Assembly: GCF_016464705.1 (NCBI RefSeq)
Contig: NZ_JAEHOB010000016.1
Coordinates: forward strand, 68,169-132,168
DNA length: 64,000 nt
Origin: Qaidamihabitans albus
GTDB lineage: Bacteria > Actinomycetota > Actinomycetes > Mycobacteriales > Pseudonocardiaceae
Reading direction: 5' to 3'
Below the pieces are notes generated by a model. The model did not search any database. It saw only the letters and a program-made list of their open reading frames with translations, and was not told where the DNA came from. Every line of letters starts with the position of its first letter. Within the stretch, counting starts at the first letter, position 1. Below are positions 1-9,000 of the stretch, piece after piece. Both the position numbers and the translations under genes were made by a program.

Positions 1-277
1 CGGACAGGTTCGCGGTGAGATGGGCGACGGCCGGGGTCGGCAGCACGCCGAGACGCAGCACATCGGCACCCGCGGAGGCAAGGCCGGCGACCACGGCAGC
101 CTCGAGCATCTCACCGCTGGCTCGGGGGTCCCGGCCGACGAGCGCCACCGGCCGGTGCGAGCGGTCGTGGGCGGCGAGTACGCGGGCGGCGCTGGCGGCC
201 ACCGCCGTCGCGAGCTCGGGGGTGAGCTCGGCGTTGGCGAGACCACGGACCCCGTCGGTGCCGAATAGGCGAGCCAT
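1..277 (-). CDS. glmM: Phosphoglucosamine mutase, N-terminal part (cut by window edge)
   Basis: GlmM converts glucosamine-6-phosphate to glucosamine-1-phosphate, a cytosolic step on the way to UDP-GlcNAc and peptidoglycan. The minus strand from the ATG at 277 reads [20 protein letters not shown], the typical GlmM start. It continues with [11 protein letters not shown], the conserved N-terminal motif of the alpha-phosphohexomutase family. About 92 residues are visible; the rest, including the phosphoserine loop, lies left of the window. GGAGG lies just upstream of the ATG. The gene follows rpsI in the same direction, as in mycobacteria (rplM-rpsI-glmM). The 279-base gap to rpsI holds two palindromic repeat units. 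Confidence 0.95.
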   Translation of the reverse strand, partial: MARLFGTDGVRGLANAELTPELATAVAASAARVLAAHDRSHRPVALVGRDPRASGEMLEAAVVAGLASAGADVLRLGVLPTPAVAHLTANLS

Positions 278-417
278 GTCTCGACCTCCGTGTGATGTGT
301 GAACCACGGCATCCAGTGGTGCGCACGCCCCCGCGTGCCTACCACTGTGTGCGTGTCTGAGCGCCCCGACAACCTAGCGGCCCCGGTCCCCACCCCGCAG
401 ACCGGTCCGCCGAGAGC

Positions 418-480
418 GCCTTTAGCCCGCAAAAGGCACCCCGGGGCCGCCCTCCGGCTGCATTCTGCGGGCAAAATGCA
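418..480. repeat. Pair of palindromic repeat units in opposite orientation
   Basis: Unit 418-437 reads GCCTTTAGC-CC-GCAAAAGGC. Unit 459-480 is the same element type with a GG centre and A/T-variant half-sites (TGCATTCTGC / GCAAAATGCA). They face opposite ways and are about 21 bases apart, downstream of rpsI and upstream of glmM. They belong to the dispersed family described in the findings. As RNA the pair can fold and might act as a terminator or 3'-end stabiliser for the rplM-rpsI transcript; that role is inferred. Confidence 0.85.
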
Positions 481-556
481 GCCCGCGGCCGGGGCAGGGG
501 GCGGACAGCACGAAGCGCCCATCCGGCGGGCGGATGGGCGCTTCGGTGGGACGAAA

Positions 557-1044
<488 letters not shown>

Positions 1045-1048
<4 letters not shown>

Positions 1049-1497
1049 TGGGTCACCTGAGCGACTTTGGTGATCTCGCGCGGCTGGGGCTGCTGCGCCG
1101 CGTGCGGGTGCTCGGCGCCGGCGTAGACCTTGAGCTTCTTGGCCTGGGCACGGCCCAGCTTGGTCTTCGGCAGCATGCCCTTGACGACCTTCTCGACCAG
1201 CCGCTCGGGCCGTGCGTCGAGCAGTTCGCCGAAGGACCGCTTACGCAGCCCACCGGGGTGGCCGCTGTGCCGGTACGCGAACTTCTGCTCACGCTTGTTA
1301 CCGGTCAGCGCCACCTTCTCAGCGTTGACGATGATGACGAAGTCACCGGTGTCCACATGAGGGGCGTAAGTCGGCTTGTGCTTGCCGCGCAGCAGTGTGG
1401 CGACCTCGGTCGCGAGCCGGCCGAGCACGACATCCTCGGCGTCGATCACGTGCCAGGCACGAGTGACGTCGCCGGGCTTGGGGCTGTACGTGGGCAA
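1045..1497 (-). CDS. rplM: 50S ribosomal protein L13
   Basis: Early-assembly 23S rRNA-binding protein. The 150-residue product shows the L13 signatures [35 protein letters not shown] and the MLPKTKLGR region. It is the first gene of the rplM-rpsI pair, with a 4-nt overlap. The 187 bases above it are shared with the divergent lipoprotein gene and must contain its promoter. A TTGTGC...TAGGCC arrangement with 18-base spacing is visible there on the minus strand but is too weak to call firmly. The left border of the ESX locus falls exactly here, as in Mycobacterium tuberculosis. Confidence 0.98.
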
Positions 1498-1684
1498 GGG
1501 TCTACCTCGTCGTCAACATTGCTTGTGGGGTCCGTGCGGGCCTAGCGCATACGCGCCGCAGCGCACAACAGCTTATGAAGATACCCGGTCGCCCGGGCGA
1601 GGGTGCGGGCGGGGGTCCGGTCCGCCGTCCCATACTAGTCTCTCCGCCAGCACGGCGCGACGAGACTCACCGGGGGCGACGATC

Positions 1685-2572
1685 ATGACACAGCGTATGC
1701 GGAGGCTCGTCGCGGTCGGCGCGGTCCTCGCGCTCGCCGCCGGATGCGCGCAAGGGCGCGCGGGTACCGCCGTCCCGGACGGCGACCAGGCCGCCGAGTA
1801 CGTGAGCGCCAAGTTCTCCGCGACGCTCGATCGCCTGGACGACGACCTGTCCGCCAACGAACCACGCAAGAGCGTGCACGACTCGTTCACCCGCATCGAC
1901 GACAAGAAGTCCGACCACACGCTCACCGCGGTCCAGGTCGGCAGCCCACCGTCCCGGCTGCTGAAGAACCACTCCAACCGTGACTCCGAGGACTACCGCG
2001 ACTACTTCCATCCCGCGGGAAGTGACGTCGAATACACCCTGCTCGGTCCGGAGTACGCCAGCCTGGCGCCGACCCCGTGGGTCTCGGAGCCGTACACGGC
2101 GGGCGGGCTCGGCCCGTGCGCGTGGGGCGGCTACATCACCGTCTGCAAGATGGTGGGCACGGTGAGCCAGGCGCTCAAGCGCGGCCACGCCGCGAAACAG
2201 GCGAAGAGCCTCGAAGACGGCAGCGTCGAACTCACCGCGGAGGTGACGCTGCGTGACTTCCTGGATCAGCGGGTCGTCGTGTTCCCCGACTGGGCACTCG
2301 AGCGGATCACCGACAAGATGCGGGACGGCGTCATCGACACCCGGATCCGGCTCGACCCGGAAGGCAAGCTCGAGGCGATCGAGATGACCGGCCTGATCAA
2401 GGCGGACGGGCACGAGGTGGAGGTCAACGAGCACTACCAGGTTCTCGAACCACCGACGGAGAACGACCTGCCTGACGAACCACCGCCGGACGAGGTCACC
2501 GCTCTGACCACGCAGGCCGAGGTCGATGACTTCTACCGGCGCATGGACGAGATCACCAGCAGCGGCGGTTGA
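1685..2572 (+). CDS. Putative lipoprotein at the edge of the ESX locus
   Basis: A 295-residue protein with a signal peptide (MTQRMRRLVAVGAVLALAAG) ending in a lipobox LAAGC. Cys21 is therefore the likely lipidation site, and the mature protein would be anchored on the outer face of the cytoplasmic membrane. I recognise no catalytic domain. The mature part is charged and mixed alpha/beta, with a Pro/Asp/Glu-rich stretch near the C-terminus. The ATG at 1685 is chosen because it immediately precedes the signal peptide and has a purine-rich GGGGGCG upstream; the frame stays open further upstream without signal-like sequence. It diverges from rplM and is followed after 30 bases by the DUF4333 gene, so the two are probably one transcript. 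A role in secretion or envelope biology is inferred from position only. Confidence 0.8.
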   Translation: MTQRMRRLVAVGAVLALAAGCAQGRAGTAVPDGDQAAEYVSAKFSATLDRLDDDLSANEPRKSVHDSFTRIDDKKSDHTLTAVQVGSPPSRLLKNHSNRDSEDYRDYFHPAGSDVEYTLLGPEYASLAPTPWVSEPYTAGGLGPCAWGGYITVCKMVGTVSQALKRGHAAKQAKSLEDGSVELTAEVTLRDFLDQRVVVFPDWALERITDKMRDGVIDTRIRLDPEGKLEAIEMTGLIKADGHEVEVNEHYQVLEPPTENDLPDEPPPDEVTALTTQAEVDDFYRRMDEITSSGG

Positions 2573-2602
2573 TCGCCTCCGTATCGACACGAGGGGTACC
2601 TG

Positions 2603-3067
2603 ATGACACAGCCACCCGGACAGCCACAGGGCTGGTGGCAGCCGCCGAGTCCGCCGCACGGGCAGCCCGCACCAGGCCAGCCTGCCTTCGGCGGCGGCTT
2701 CCAGTCCCAGTACGGCGGACTCGGTGCCTTCGGCGAACCACCGGCTCCGGGACGCCGCTCCAAGAAGCCGCTGGTGACCGGGCTGGTACTTGTACTCGTG
2801 CTCGCCGGCGGCGGCGCTGCGGCCTGGTTCCTCGGCGTCTTCCGTGGCGATGTCCTTGACCACGAGTCGGTGGAGAACGGCGTGATCTCGGTACTGCGCG
2901 ACAGCTACGGCGAGCACGACGTGCAGGATGCGCGCTGCCCGGCCGACCAGAAGATCGAGACCGGCCACACTTTCGAATGCTCGGTCGAAGTCGCCGGGCG
3001 GCCGAAGACGGTGTCGATTCGCGTGCTCAACACCGAACCGGAGTACGAGGTCGGCGCACCGAAATAG
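2603..3067 (+). CDS. DUF4333 family membrane protein
   Basis: A 154-residue protein. Residues 1-50 are Pro/Gln/Gly-rich and presumably cytoplasmic. A transmembrane helix follows at about 54-75 (PLVTGLVLVLVLAGGGAAAW), then an extracytoplasmic domain of about 75 residues. That domain has two Cys (in DARCPAD and TFECSVEV) spaced as in DUF4333, a small actinobacterial extracellular domain of unknown function. RBS-like GGGGTACC precedes the ATG. It follows the lipoprotein gene by 30 bases and is separated from the converging esx genes by a hairpin terminator. The domain call rests on Cys spacing and overall pattern. Confidence 0.75.
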   Translation: MTQPPGQPQGWWQPPSPPHGQPAPGQPAFGGGFQSQYGGLGAFGEPPAPGRRSKKPLVTGLVLVLVLAGGGAAAWFLGVFRGDVLDHESVENGVISVLRDSYGEHDVQDARCPADQKIETGHTFECSVEVAGRPKTVSIRVLNTEPEYEVGAPK

Positions 3068-3085
3068 TGTCCAAAACGAGAAAAC

Positions 3086-3109
3086 GGGCCTCGGCGAAGC
3101 GCCGGGCCC
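3086..3109. terminator. Bidirectional hairpin between DUF4333 gene and esx gene
   Basis: GGGCC-T-CGGCG, loop AAG, CGCCGGGCCC: a 10-bp GC stem with one bulged T. It lies 18 bases after the DUF4333 stop and 23 bases beyond the converging esx stop. There is no U-tract, as is usual in high-G+C actinobacteria. Confidence 0.65.
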
Positions 3110-3132
3110 GATCTCTCGATGCGGAGCAGGAG

Positions 3133-3420
3133 TCAGAACATCCCCTGGATGCCCTTGTCGGTCGACTGGTAGCCGTCCGCGATCTGCGGCAGCGCGGTGG
3201 CGATCTGCGCGAGAACCTGCTTCATCTCGTCAAGCGACTGGTTCCACTGGTTCTGCACGTGCTGCCAGGCCTCCATGGCCTCACCGGACCAAGTGTCGAC
3301 CAGCGGCGCGAGGCGCGACTTGAGGTCCTCGAACAGGGCGTCCAGCTCGGAACCGGTCTTGTTGCAGTCTTCCGCCGCGGTGTGAATGGTGGCGTAATCT
3401 ACGACGATGCCGCTCGGCAT
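3133..3420 (-). CDS. WXG100 protein (EsxA/EsxT-like)
   Basis: A 95-residue helical-hairpin protein of the WXG100 family, secreted by ESX systems as a heterodimer with its neighbour. The turn motif is WSG (DTWSGEAMEAW) near residue 43. The C-terminal tail contains YQSTD, matching the YxxxD/E type VII export signal. The ATG at 3420 is chosen because the family N-terminus (MPSGIVVDYATIH) starts there and AAATGGAGGG-type purines precede it; the frame continues upstream without family similarity. The partner gene ends 55 bases upstream in the same direction. The position corresponds to the esxT/esxU pair of mycobacterial ESX-4. Confidence 0.92.
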   Translation of the reverse strand: MPSGIVVDYATIHTAAEDCNKTGSELDALFEDLKSRLAPLVDTWSGEAMEAWQHVQNQWNQSLDEMKQVLAQIATALPQIADGYQSTDKGIQGMF

Positions 3421-3475
3421 TTTTTCCCTCCGTTTTGTAGTGAAGTCTTTTCTGGTGAACGTGACCGCGTGGCGC

Positions 3476-3793
3476 TTACAGGCCGCCGAGCGTGCTGCCG
3501 ATGTTGCTGATGGCGGAGTTCTGCTCCTCTTCCGCCTGCTGGTACTTGACACCGGACTGCTGGAGCAGCTCACCGATGTTGGCCAGCGCCTCGTTCAGCT
3601 TCCGGGTCTTCTCGTCGAACGACATCATCACGTTGTTGAACGCCTTGGCCGCCTCGCCCTGCCAGCCGGCCTGCGTGGCCTCGATGTTGTTCCGCAGCTG
3701 GTTCAGGTTCTGGTCCATCGACGCCTTGATCTGGTCGACGTCCTGATACGCCTGCTGGAACTGTTCCGGTGTCCCGGTAAAACCGCCTGCCAT
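3476..3793 (-). CDS. WXG100 protein (EsxB/EsxU-like)
   Basis: A 105-residue WXG100 protein predicted to pair with the product of 3133-3420. The helix-turn-helix core carries WQG (AGWQGEAAKAFNNVM) near residue 44, and the tail carries YQQAE, again a YxxxD/E motif. Both partners therefore carry an export-signal-like motif, whereas in the classical ESAT-6/CFP-10 pair only CFP-10 does. A strong GGGGG ribosome site lies 6-11 bases before the ATG. It is the first gene of the pair, downstream of a 314-base non-coding stretch. Confidence 0.92.
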   Translation of the reverse strand: MAGGFTGTPEQFQQAYQDVDQIKASMDQNLNQLRNNIEATQAGWQGEAAKAFNNVMMSFDEKTRKLNEALANIGELLQQSGVKYQQAEEEQNSAISNIGSTLGGL

Positions 3794-4107
3794 CGGGAAT
3801 TACCCCCTTCGCTCGTGGGTCGCCTGTACGTCGTTCGTTCGTACTGGCCCTACGACGGAGACATTGCCACGATTGGTTCCGCATTGTCGCCACCTCGACC
3901 CAAGTAGTTGCTACCGTTAACGCTCCACTTCGGAACCGCCTCGACTGGCTTCCGGACGATCCCGGGAATCGAAGACGAAAAGCGCTGCGCCCCAACGCAT
4001 CCCGCTGTCCACACCGGCCCCGGCCGCACCAGGGAGGCATTCGCGCCCGCGAACGCGCTCCTGATCATCACCCGGTGGTGGGGCGTTCCCTACTGCTAAT
4101 CGCCGCC
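3794..4107. other. Non-coding stretch upstream of the esx pair
   Basis: No plausible gene. It separates the Hsp70-fusion gene from the esx pair and is visibly less GC-rich than its surroundings (runs such as ATTGCCACGATTGGTTCCGC). It includes a small iterated element (CGTTCGTTCGTA near 3832). It must hold the esx promoter, since both genes read leftward from here, but I could not identify a convincing -35/-10 pair. Confidence 0.5.
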
Positions 4108-5979
4108 TCAGTTGGTGAACTCGAGGGTGCGCACGATCTGCTCGCAGGCCGTTCGGACCCGCTCGGCCAGTTTCGCCTCCTGGCAACCCACGCTGACCTG
4201 TGCGTTCCGGTTCGCCAGCACGTACCAGTGCACGGTGGCGGCGGGCTTGGTCTCGACGTAGTAGATGAGCGTTCTGCCCGCGAAACGATGGTCGGGGTCG
4301 AAATCGCGGAACTTGGCAGGCTCGGCGCCGGTCCTGCCGCGCAGCTCGGCCGCGAGCCGGTCGCGCTGCGCTCCACCGTCGTAGGTGAGCACGAACTCCT
4401 GGACCACCACGAGGTCGTCATCGGTGGTGTCCTGGGCGTCACGGGGCTTCACCACCACCTGGCGGTCGGCGACGTTGTCACCCGTCTGTGTCCAGTCCGA
4501 CGGCGCGATGAACTTGTAGGCGTACTGGGCGAACGTCCGCCCCTCCGGCTGTTCGGGCGCGCTGTCGGAGAGCACGAGGACCAGCGTGACGACGGTAGTG
4601 GCCACCAGCACGACCGCGCCGGCGATCGGCCAGAGCAGCCTGGCGCGCTTACGCGCGCCGGGCGACGGGGCATTCTCGGCCGGTTTCGCGAGCGCGACCG
4701 TCTGCTGGCCGGGCATCAGTGCCTGCTGCGTGACGGGCCTTGCCGGAGCCGGGTGGTGGGGCCCGCGCGGCCCTGGTCGACCGGCGTACCCAGGCCGGGC
4801 GACCACCTCGGTGCGCTGCTCCCCGGCCGGCTGCATTCTGCCCGCTAAATGCGGCCGGCCGGGGACGACTTGGACGGTCCGGAGGGCGCCGCGGGCGACG
4901 ACCGTCTCCGGCTGGTCCAGTGTCGTGGGGACGACACCGGTGCGCTCGTGTACCAGGCGCGACACCATGGGGATCCGGCTCGACCCGCCCACCAGGAAGA
5001 TCCCGGTCAGCTGCCGGGGTCGCATCCCGGCGGCCTCGATCGTGGCGCTCGTGAGCTCCACCGCCCGGCCCAGCGGCGCGGCGACGAGCCGTTCGAGGTC
5101 CTCCCTCGTCACGTGCGCATCCGCGAACGGGGGCGGCATCGGCACGTCGGTGAAAGAGTGGCGGGAGAGCGACTCCTTCGCGCCCCGCACGTCCTGCCGC
5201 AGCACCCGCCGCCGACGCCGGTCGGTGAGCTCGCGGCCCTGCACCAGCTGGTCCCACGCCTCCGGGTCGGCCCCGGAAACCAGTGAACCGACGTGTTCGA
5301 GCAGCGCCTGGTCGATGTCGGCGCCGCCGAAGCCAGGATCCCCGCGCGTCGCCAGCACCTCGAAGCCGCCGCGCCTGCCTCGCTCCGCGGTGCGGCGCAC
5401 CACGCTGACGTCGATCGTGCCGCCACCGAGGTCGAGCACGGCGAGCGTGTCGCCCGGTTTGCCGCTGAACTCGACCGTCCGTTCGGAGTGGACATCGGTG
5501 GACTGATAGGTCGCCGCGTGGAAGACGGCAGCCGCGACCGGCTCGGGCACGAGTGCCACCTCGCGGGCCAACTGCCCCGCCGCCTGGCGCAGCAGACGGG
5601 TGCGGACCGCGCCCCAGTCGGCCGGATGGGTCAGCACCAGCAGGTCGACCTCCGCACCACCGGCGAGCCGGCGAGCCTCGTCGACGGCGCGCCGGAGGAC
5701 GGCATGCACGACATCGACGACCCGGAGCACGGTCTCACCGAGCAGCAGCTCGCCCTCGTCGATCCGCCGCTTCGGATTGGGCTCGTAGCGGGACGGATCC
5801 ACCGCCGCCTGCCGCTCCGCCTCCTGCCCGACGAACAACGTGCCATCCGGCGCCGCATACACCGCGGACGGCAGCAGCGGCTGCCCGTCGACCACGACAA
5901 CCTGTGGTTCACGGCCGTTCACGGAGGCGGCCACACAGGTGCTCGATGTCCCGAAGTCCACCGCCACCCGCAAGGTCAC
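4108..5979 (-). CDS. Membrane-anchored Hsp70-like/type VII secretion-associated fusion protein
   Basis: A 623-residue fusion. Residues 1 to about 370 are an actin-fold Hsp70 ATPase with the three nucleotide-binding motifs intact: VDFGTSSTCVA (phosphate 1), LAVLDLGGGTIDVSVV (phosphate 2) and FLVGGSSRIPMV (adenosine). A Pro/Arg-rich linker of about 80 residues follows, then one transmembrane helix (about 450-470, WPIAGAVVLVATTVVTLVLVL). The roughly 150-residue extracytoplasmic domain resembles the type VII secretion-associated family typified by Rv3446c. The DnaK-type substrate-binding domain is missing. It starts at a GTG 77 bases below the eccC stop, so it is probably cotranscribed with eccC. 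A dispersed repeat unit lies inside the linker-coding part (4832-4853). An ATP-driven role at the ESX membrane complex is inferred. Confidence 0.88.
   Translation of the reverse strand: MTLRVAVDFGTSSTCVAASVNGREPQVVVVDGQPLLPSAVYAAPDGTLFVGQEAERQAAVDPSRYEPNPKRRIDEGELLLGETVLRVVDVVHAVLRRAVDEARRLAGGAEVDLLVLTHPADWGAVRTRLLRQAAGQLAREVALVPEPVAAAVFHAATYQSTDVHSERTVEFSGKPGDTLAVLDLGGGTIDVSVVRRTAERGRRGGFEVLATRGDPGFGGADIDQALLEHVGSLVSGADPEAWDQLVQGRELTDRRRRRVLRQDVRGAKESLSRHSFTDVPMPPPFADAHVTREDLERLVAAPLGRAVELTSATIEAAGMRPRQLTGIFLVGGSSRIPMVSRLVHERTGVVPTTLDQPETVVARGALRTVQVVPGRPHLAGRMQPAGEQRTEVVARPGYAGRPGPRGPHHPAPARPVTQQALMPGQQTVALAKPAENAPSPGARKRARLLWPIAGAVVLVATTVVTLVLVLSDSAPEQPEGRTFAQYAYKFIAPSDWTQTGDNVADRQVVVKPRDAQDTTDDDLVVVQEFVLTYDGGAQRDRLAAELRGRTGAEPAKFRDFDPDHRFAGRTLIYYVETKPAATVHWYVLANRNAQVSVGCQEAKLAERVRTACEQIVRTLEFTN
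4832..4853. repeat. Intragenic copy of the palindromic repeat
   Basis: TGCATTCTGC-CC-GCTAAATGC, the same unit as in the intergenic regions, lies in frame inside the Hsp70-fusion gene. It encodes HLAGRMQ in the disordered linker between the ATPase and the membrane helix. Insertion here would cost little function, which fits a mobile or formerly mobile repeat. Confidence 0.85.
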
Positions 5980-6056
5980 CCGCAGCTCCCACCAGTCACA
6001 GATCTACACGGCACTCTGTCAGACCCCTCCGGCGACACCGAAATCGGCCGACCGCG

Positions 6057-9000
6057 CTACTCCGGCTGGATCCACGACTGCTGCATGAGCTGCCTACCGG
6101 TCTTGCGGCTCACGAAGATGCCCCGGCCCGGCGGCATCGGCCCGGCCTTGACGTTGCCGAGGAGCTGCCCCTCGTCCTTGGAACCGTTCATGACGACACC
6201 CGGCGCGGCGATCTCCTTGAGCTTGCCGATGATCGGGTCCATCCCGCTGCGCGCCGCACCACCCGTGCGCCGGGCCACGACCATGTGGAGGCCGACGTCC
6301 TTGGCCTGCGCCAGGTACTCCGACAGCGGCCGCAGCGGGTTGTTCGTGGACGTCGCCACGAGGTCGTAGTCGTCGACGATGACGAACAGCTCCGGGCCGG
6401 TCCACCAGGACCGCTCCTTCAGTTGCTGCGGCGTGACGTCCGGCCCGGGCAGCCGCTTCGCCATGGACGCGGCGACATCCTTGATCATGCCGTCGAGCTG
6501 GTTCGAGGACACCGCGTAACCGAGCAGCTGGTCGCCCTCGACGAAACCGAGCATGGTGCGCCGGTAGTCGACGAGAATGATGACCGCTTCCTGCTTCGTG
6601 TAGCGGTCGGTGATCCCGCGGGCGATCTGCCGTAGCAGGTTCGTCTTGCCCGACTCACCGTCGGCGTAGGCGAGGAAGTGCGGCTCGGCGTTGAAGTCGA
6701 GGTACACCGGGGCCAGCTCGTCCTCGTTGACGCCGATCGGCACGAGCTTGGTGTCGCGGTACTTGTCCTGCGCGAGCAGCTCCTCGTACGGCAGGAGGTC
6801 GGGCAGCAGGCGCACCTGTGGCGCCGGCCTGCCGTGCCACGCCGCCTTGATCTTGGCGACCGCGTCGGCGACGCCGGCACCCACGTCCTCGCCGCTGCTC
6901 GAGCCGTCGATACGTGGCAGGCCGGTGAGCAGGTGCAGCTTGTCCCTGGTCAGCCCTCGTCCCGGCCTGGCAGGCGGCACGTTCACCGCGACACGCCGAT
7001 CGATGTCGGACTCGCTCGGGTCACCGAGCCGCAACTCGAACCGGGTGCCGAGCATGTCCTTGATCGCCGGCCGGATGTCCGCCCACCGGTTGGACGAGAT
7101 AATCACATGCACGCCGTAGGTGAGACCCTGCACCGCCAGCTTGGTGATCTGCGGCTCCAGCTCCTCGAAGTCGTCCCGCAGGGCTCGCCAGCCGTCGACG
7201 ATGAGAAACGCGTCGCCGAACGGGTCCTGCTCGGCGGTGATCTCACCCCGGCGCTTGCGGTTGCGGAACTCGTTCATGGAGTCGATGCCCATCGCGCCGA
7301 AGCGGGACTCCCGCTCGTTGGCGAGCGTGATGAGCTCGGCGACGATCCGGCGCGCCTTGTCCGGCTCCCGCCGCGCGACCGCGACGCCGCCGACGTGCGG
7401 CAGGCCGTCCAGTGCGGCCAACGTGCCACCGCCGAGGTCGACGCAGTAGAACTGCGCCTCCTCGGGGGTGTGGGTCAGCGCCATCGACATGACCAGGGTC
7501 CGGAGCATGGTGGACTTGCCCGACTGCGGGCCACCGACGATCGCCCCGTGGCCGGAGCCGCCGGAGAAGTCGGCCCACAGCGGATCGCGCCGCTGCTCGT
7601 ACGGCCGGTCCACGATGCCAAGGGGCACCTGCAGCCTGCCGTTGCCGAAGAACCCGACCGGCGAGAGGCCACGGTCCTCGGTGGGGTTGAGGTTCGGCAG
7701 CAGGGTGTCGAGCGAGTTCGGCTCGTTCAACGGCGGCAGCCACACCTCGTGCGCGGGTGGGCCCTGCCCGATCAGTCTGGACACGATGACGTCCAGCTCA
7801 CTGGGCTCGACGGCCTCTTCGGACTCCGGTTGCTGAGGCTGCTCCACCTCGGGCTCCGGCACGGGTTCCGGCTCCCTCGGCAGCTCCACGAAGTCCGGTA
7901 CGAACAGCTGCGGCCGCTTGTCGGCGCGCACGACGGTGGCTCCCGGAGCGGCCTGCTTGATGCCGGCGGGCCGGTAGGGCCCGGAGACGTAGGACGCCTT
8001 GAACCGCACGAGGGAGGACGTGTCGTACTTGAGGAATCCGCCACCGGGCACGGAAGGCAGCTCGAAGGCGTCGGGCACGCCGATCGCGGCACGGGACTCG
8101 GCCGCGGAGAACGTCTTCAGACCGATCCGGTAGGACAGGTGCGAGTCCAGCCCGCGCAGCTTGCCCTCCTCGAGGCGCTGCGAAGCCAGGAGCATGTGCA
8201 TCTGCAGCGACCGGCCGAGGCGGCCGATCGCGACGAAAAGGTCGATGAAGTCCGGTTTGGCACTCAGCAGCTCGGAGAACTCGTCGACGACGATGAACAG
8301 CGCGGGCAGCGGATCGAGGTCGGCGCCGTTCTCGCGCGCCTTCTCGTACTCCCACACGTTCTTGAAGTTGCCGCCGTTCTTCAGTGCCTCCTGGCGCCGG
8401 TTCATCTCGCCGGCCAGCGCGTCCTTCATCCGGTCGACGAGCGTGACCTCGTCGGCGAGGTTGGTGATGACCGCGGAGACGTGCGGTGACTTGTCCAGCC
8501 CGAGGAACGTCGCACCACCCTTGAAGTCGACGAGCACGAAGTTCAGTGACGTCGACGAGTGCGTGGCGAGCATGCCGAGCACGAGCGTGCGGAGGAACTC
8601 GGACTTGCCGGAACCGGTGGCGCCGATGCACAGGCCGTGCGGGCCCATGCCCTCCATCGCGGCCTCCTTGATGTCCAGCTCCACCGGCTGCCCGTACTCG
8701 CCGACGCCGAACGGAACCCGGTAGCGGTCGCGGACGGGCCTGGGCCGCCATGCCTGCTGCACGTCGAAGGTCATCGGGTCGCCCGGGATGCCGAGCAGTT
8801 CGAGCAGCGACGGGTTGGACAGCAGCGGCTGCTCCTCGCTGTCGTCCGCCGTGGCCGTGCCCACCCGGTACGGCGAGAGCTTGCGCGCCAGCGCCTCGGT
8901 CTCGATCACGCTCAGCCGGTCGGGCCGACCGAACCACTCGACCCCGCCGGCACTGCGGGCGCCGAGCCGTTCCTCCTCGACGACGAGCCGGAGCCCGCGC

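Noticed and set aside
1667..2968. Minus-strand 433-codon frame over the lipoprotein and DUF4333 genes
   Set aside because: The plus-strand genes have a signal peptide, lipobox, membrane helix and ribosome sites; the antisense frame has none of these.
6678..8489. 603-codon open frame antisense to eccC
   Set aside because: Shadow of eccC third-position bias; no recognisable domain.
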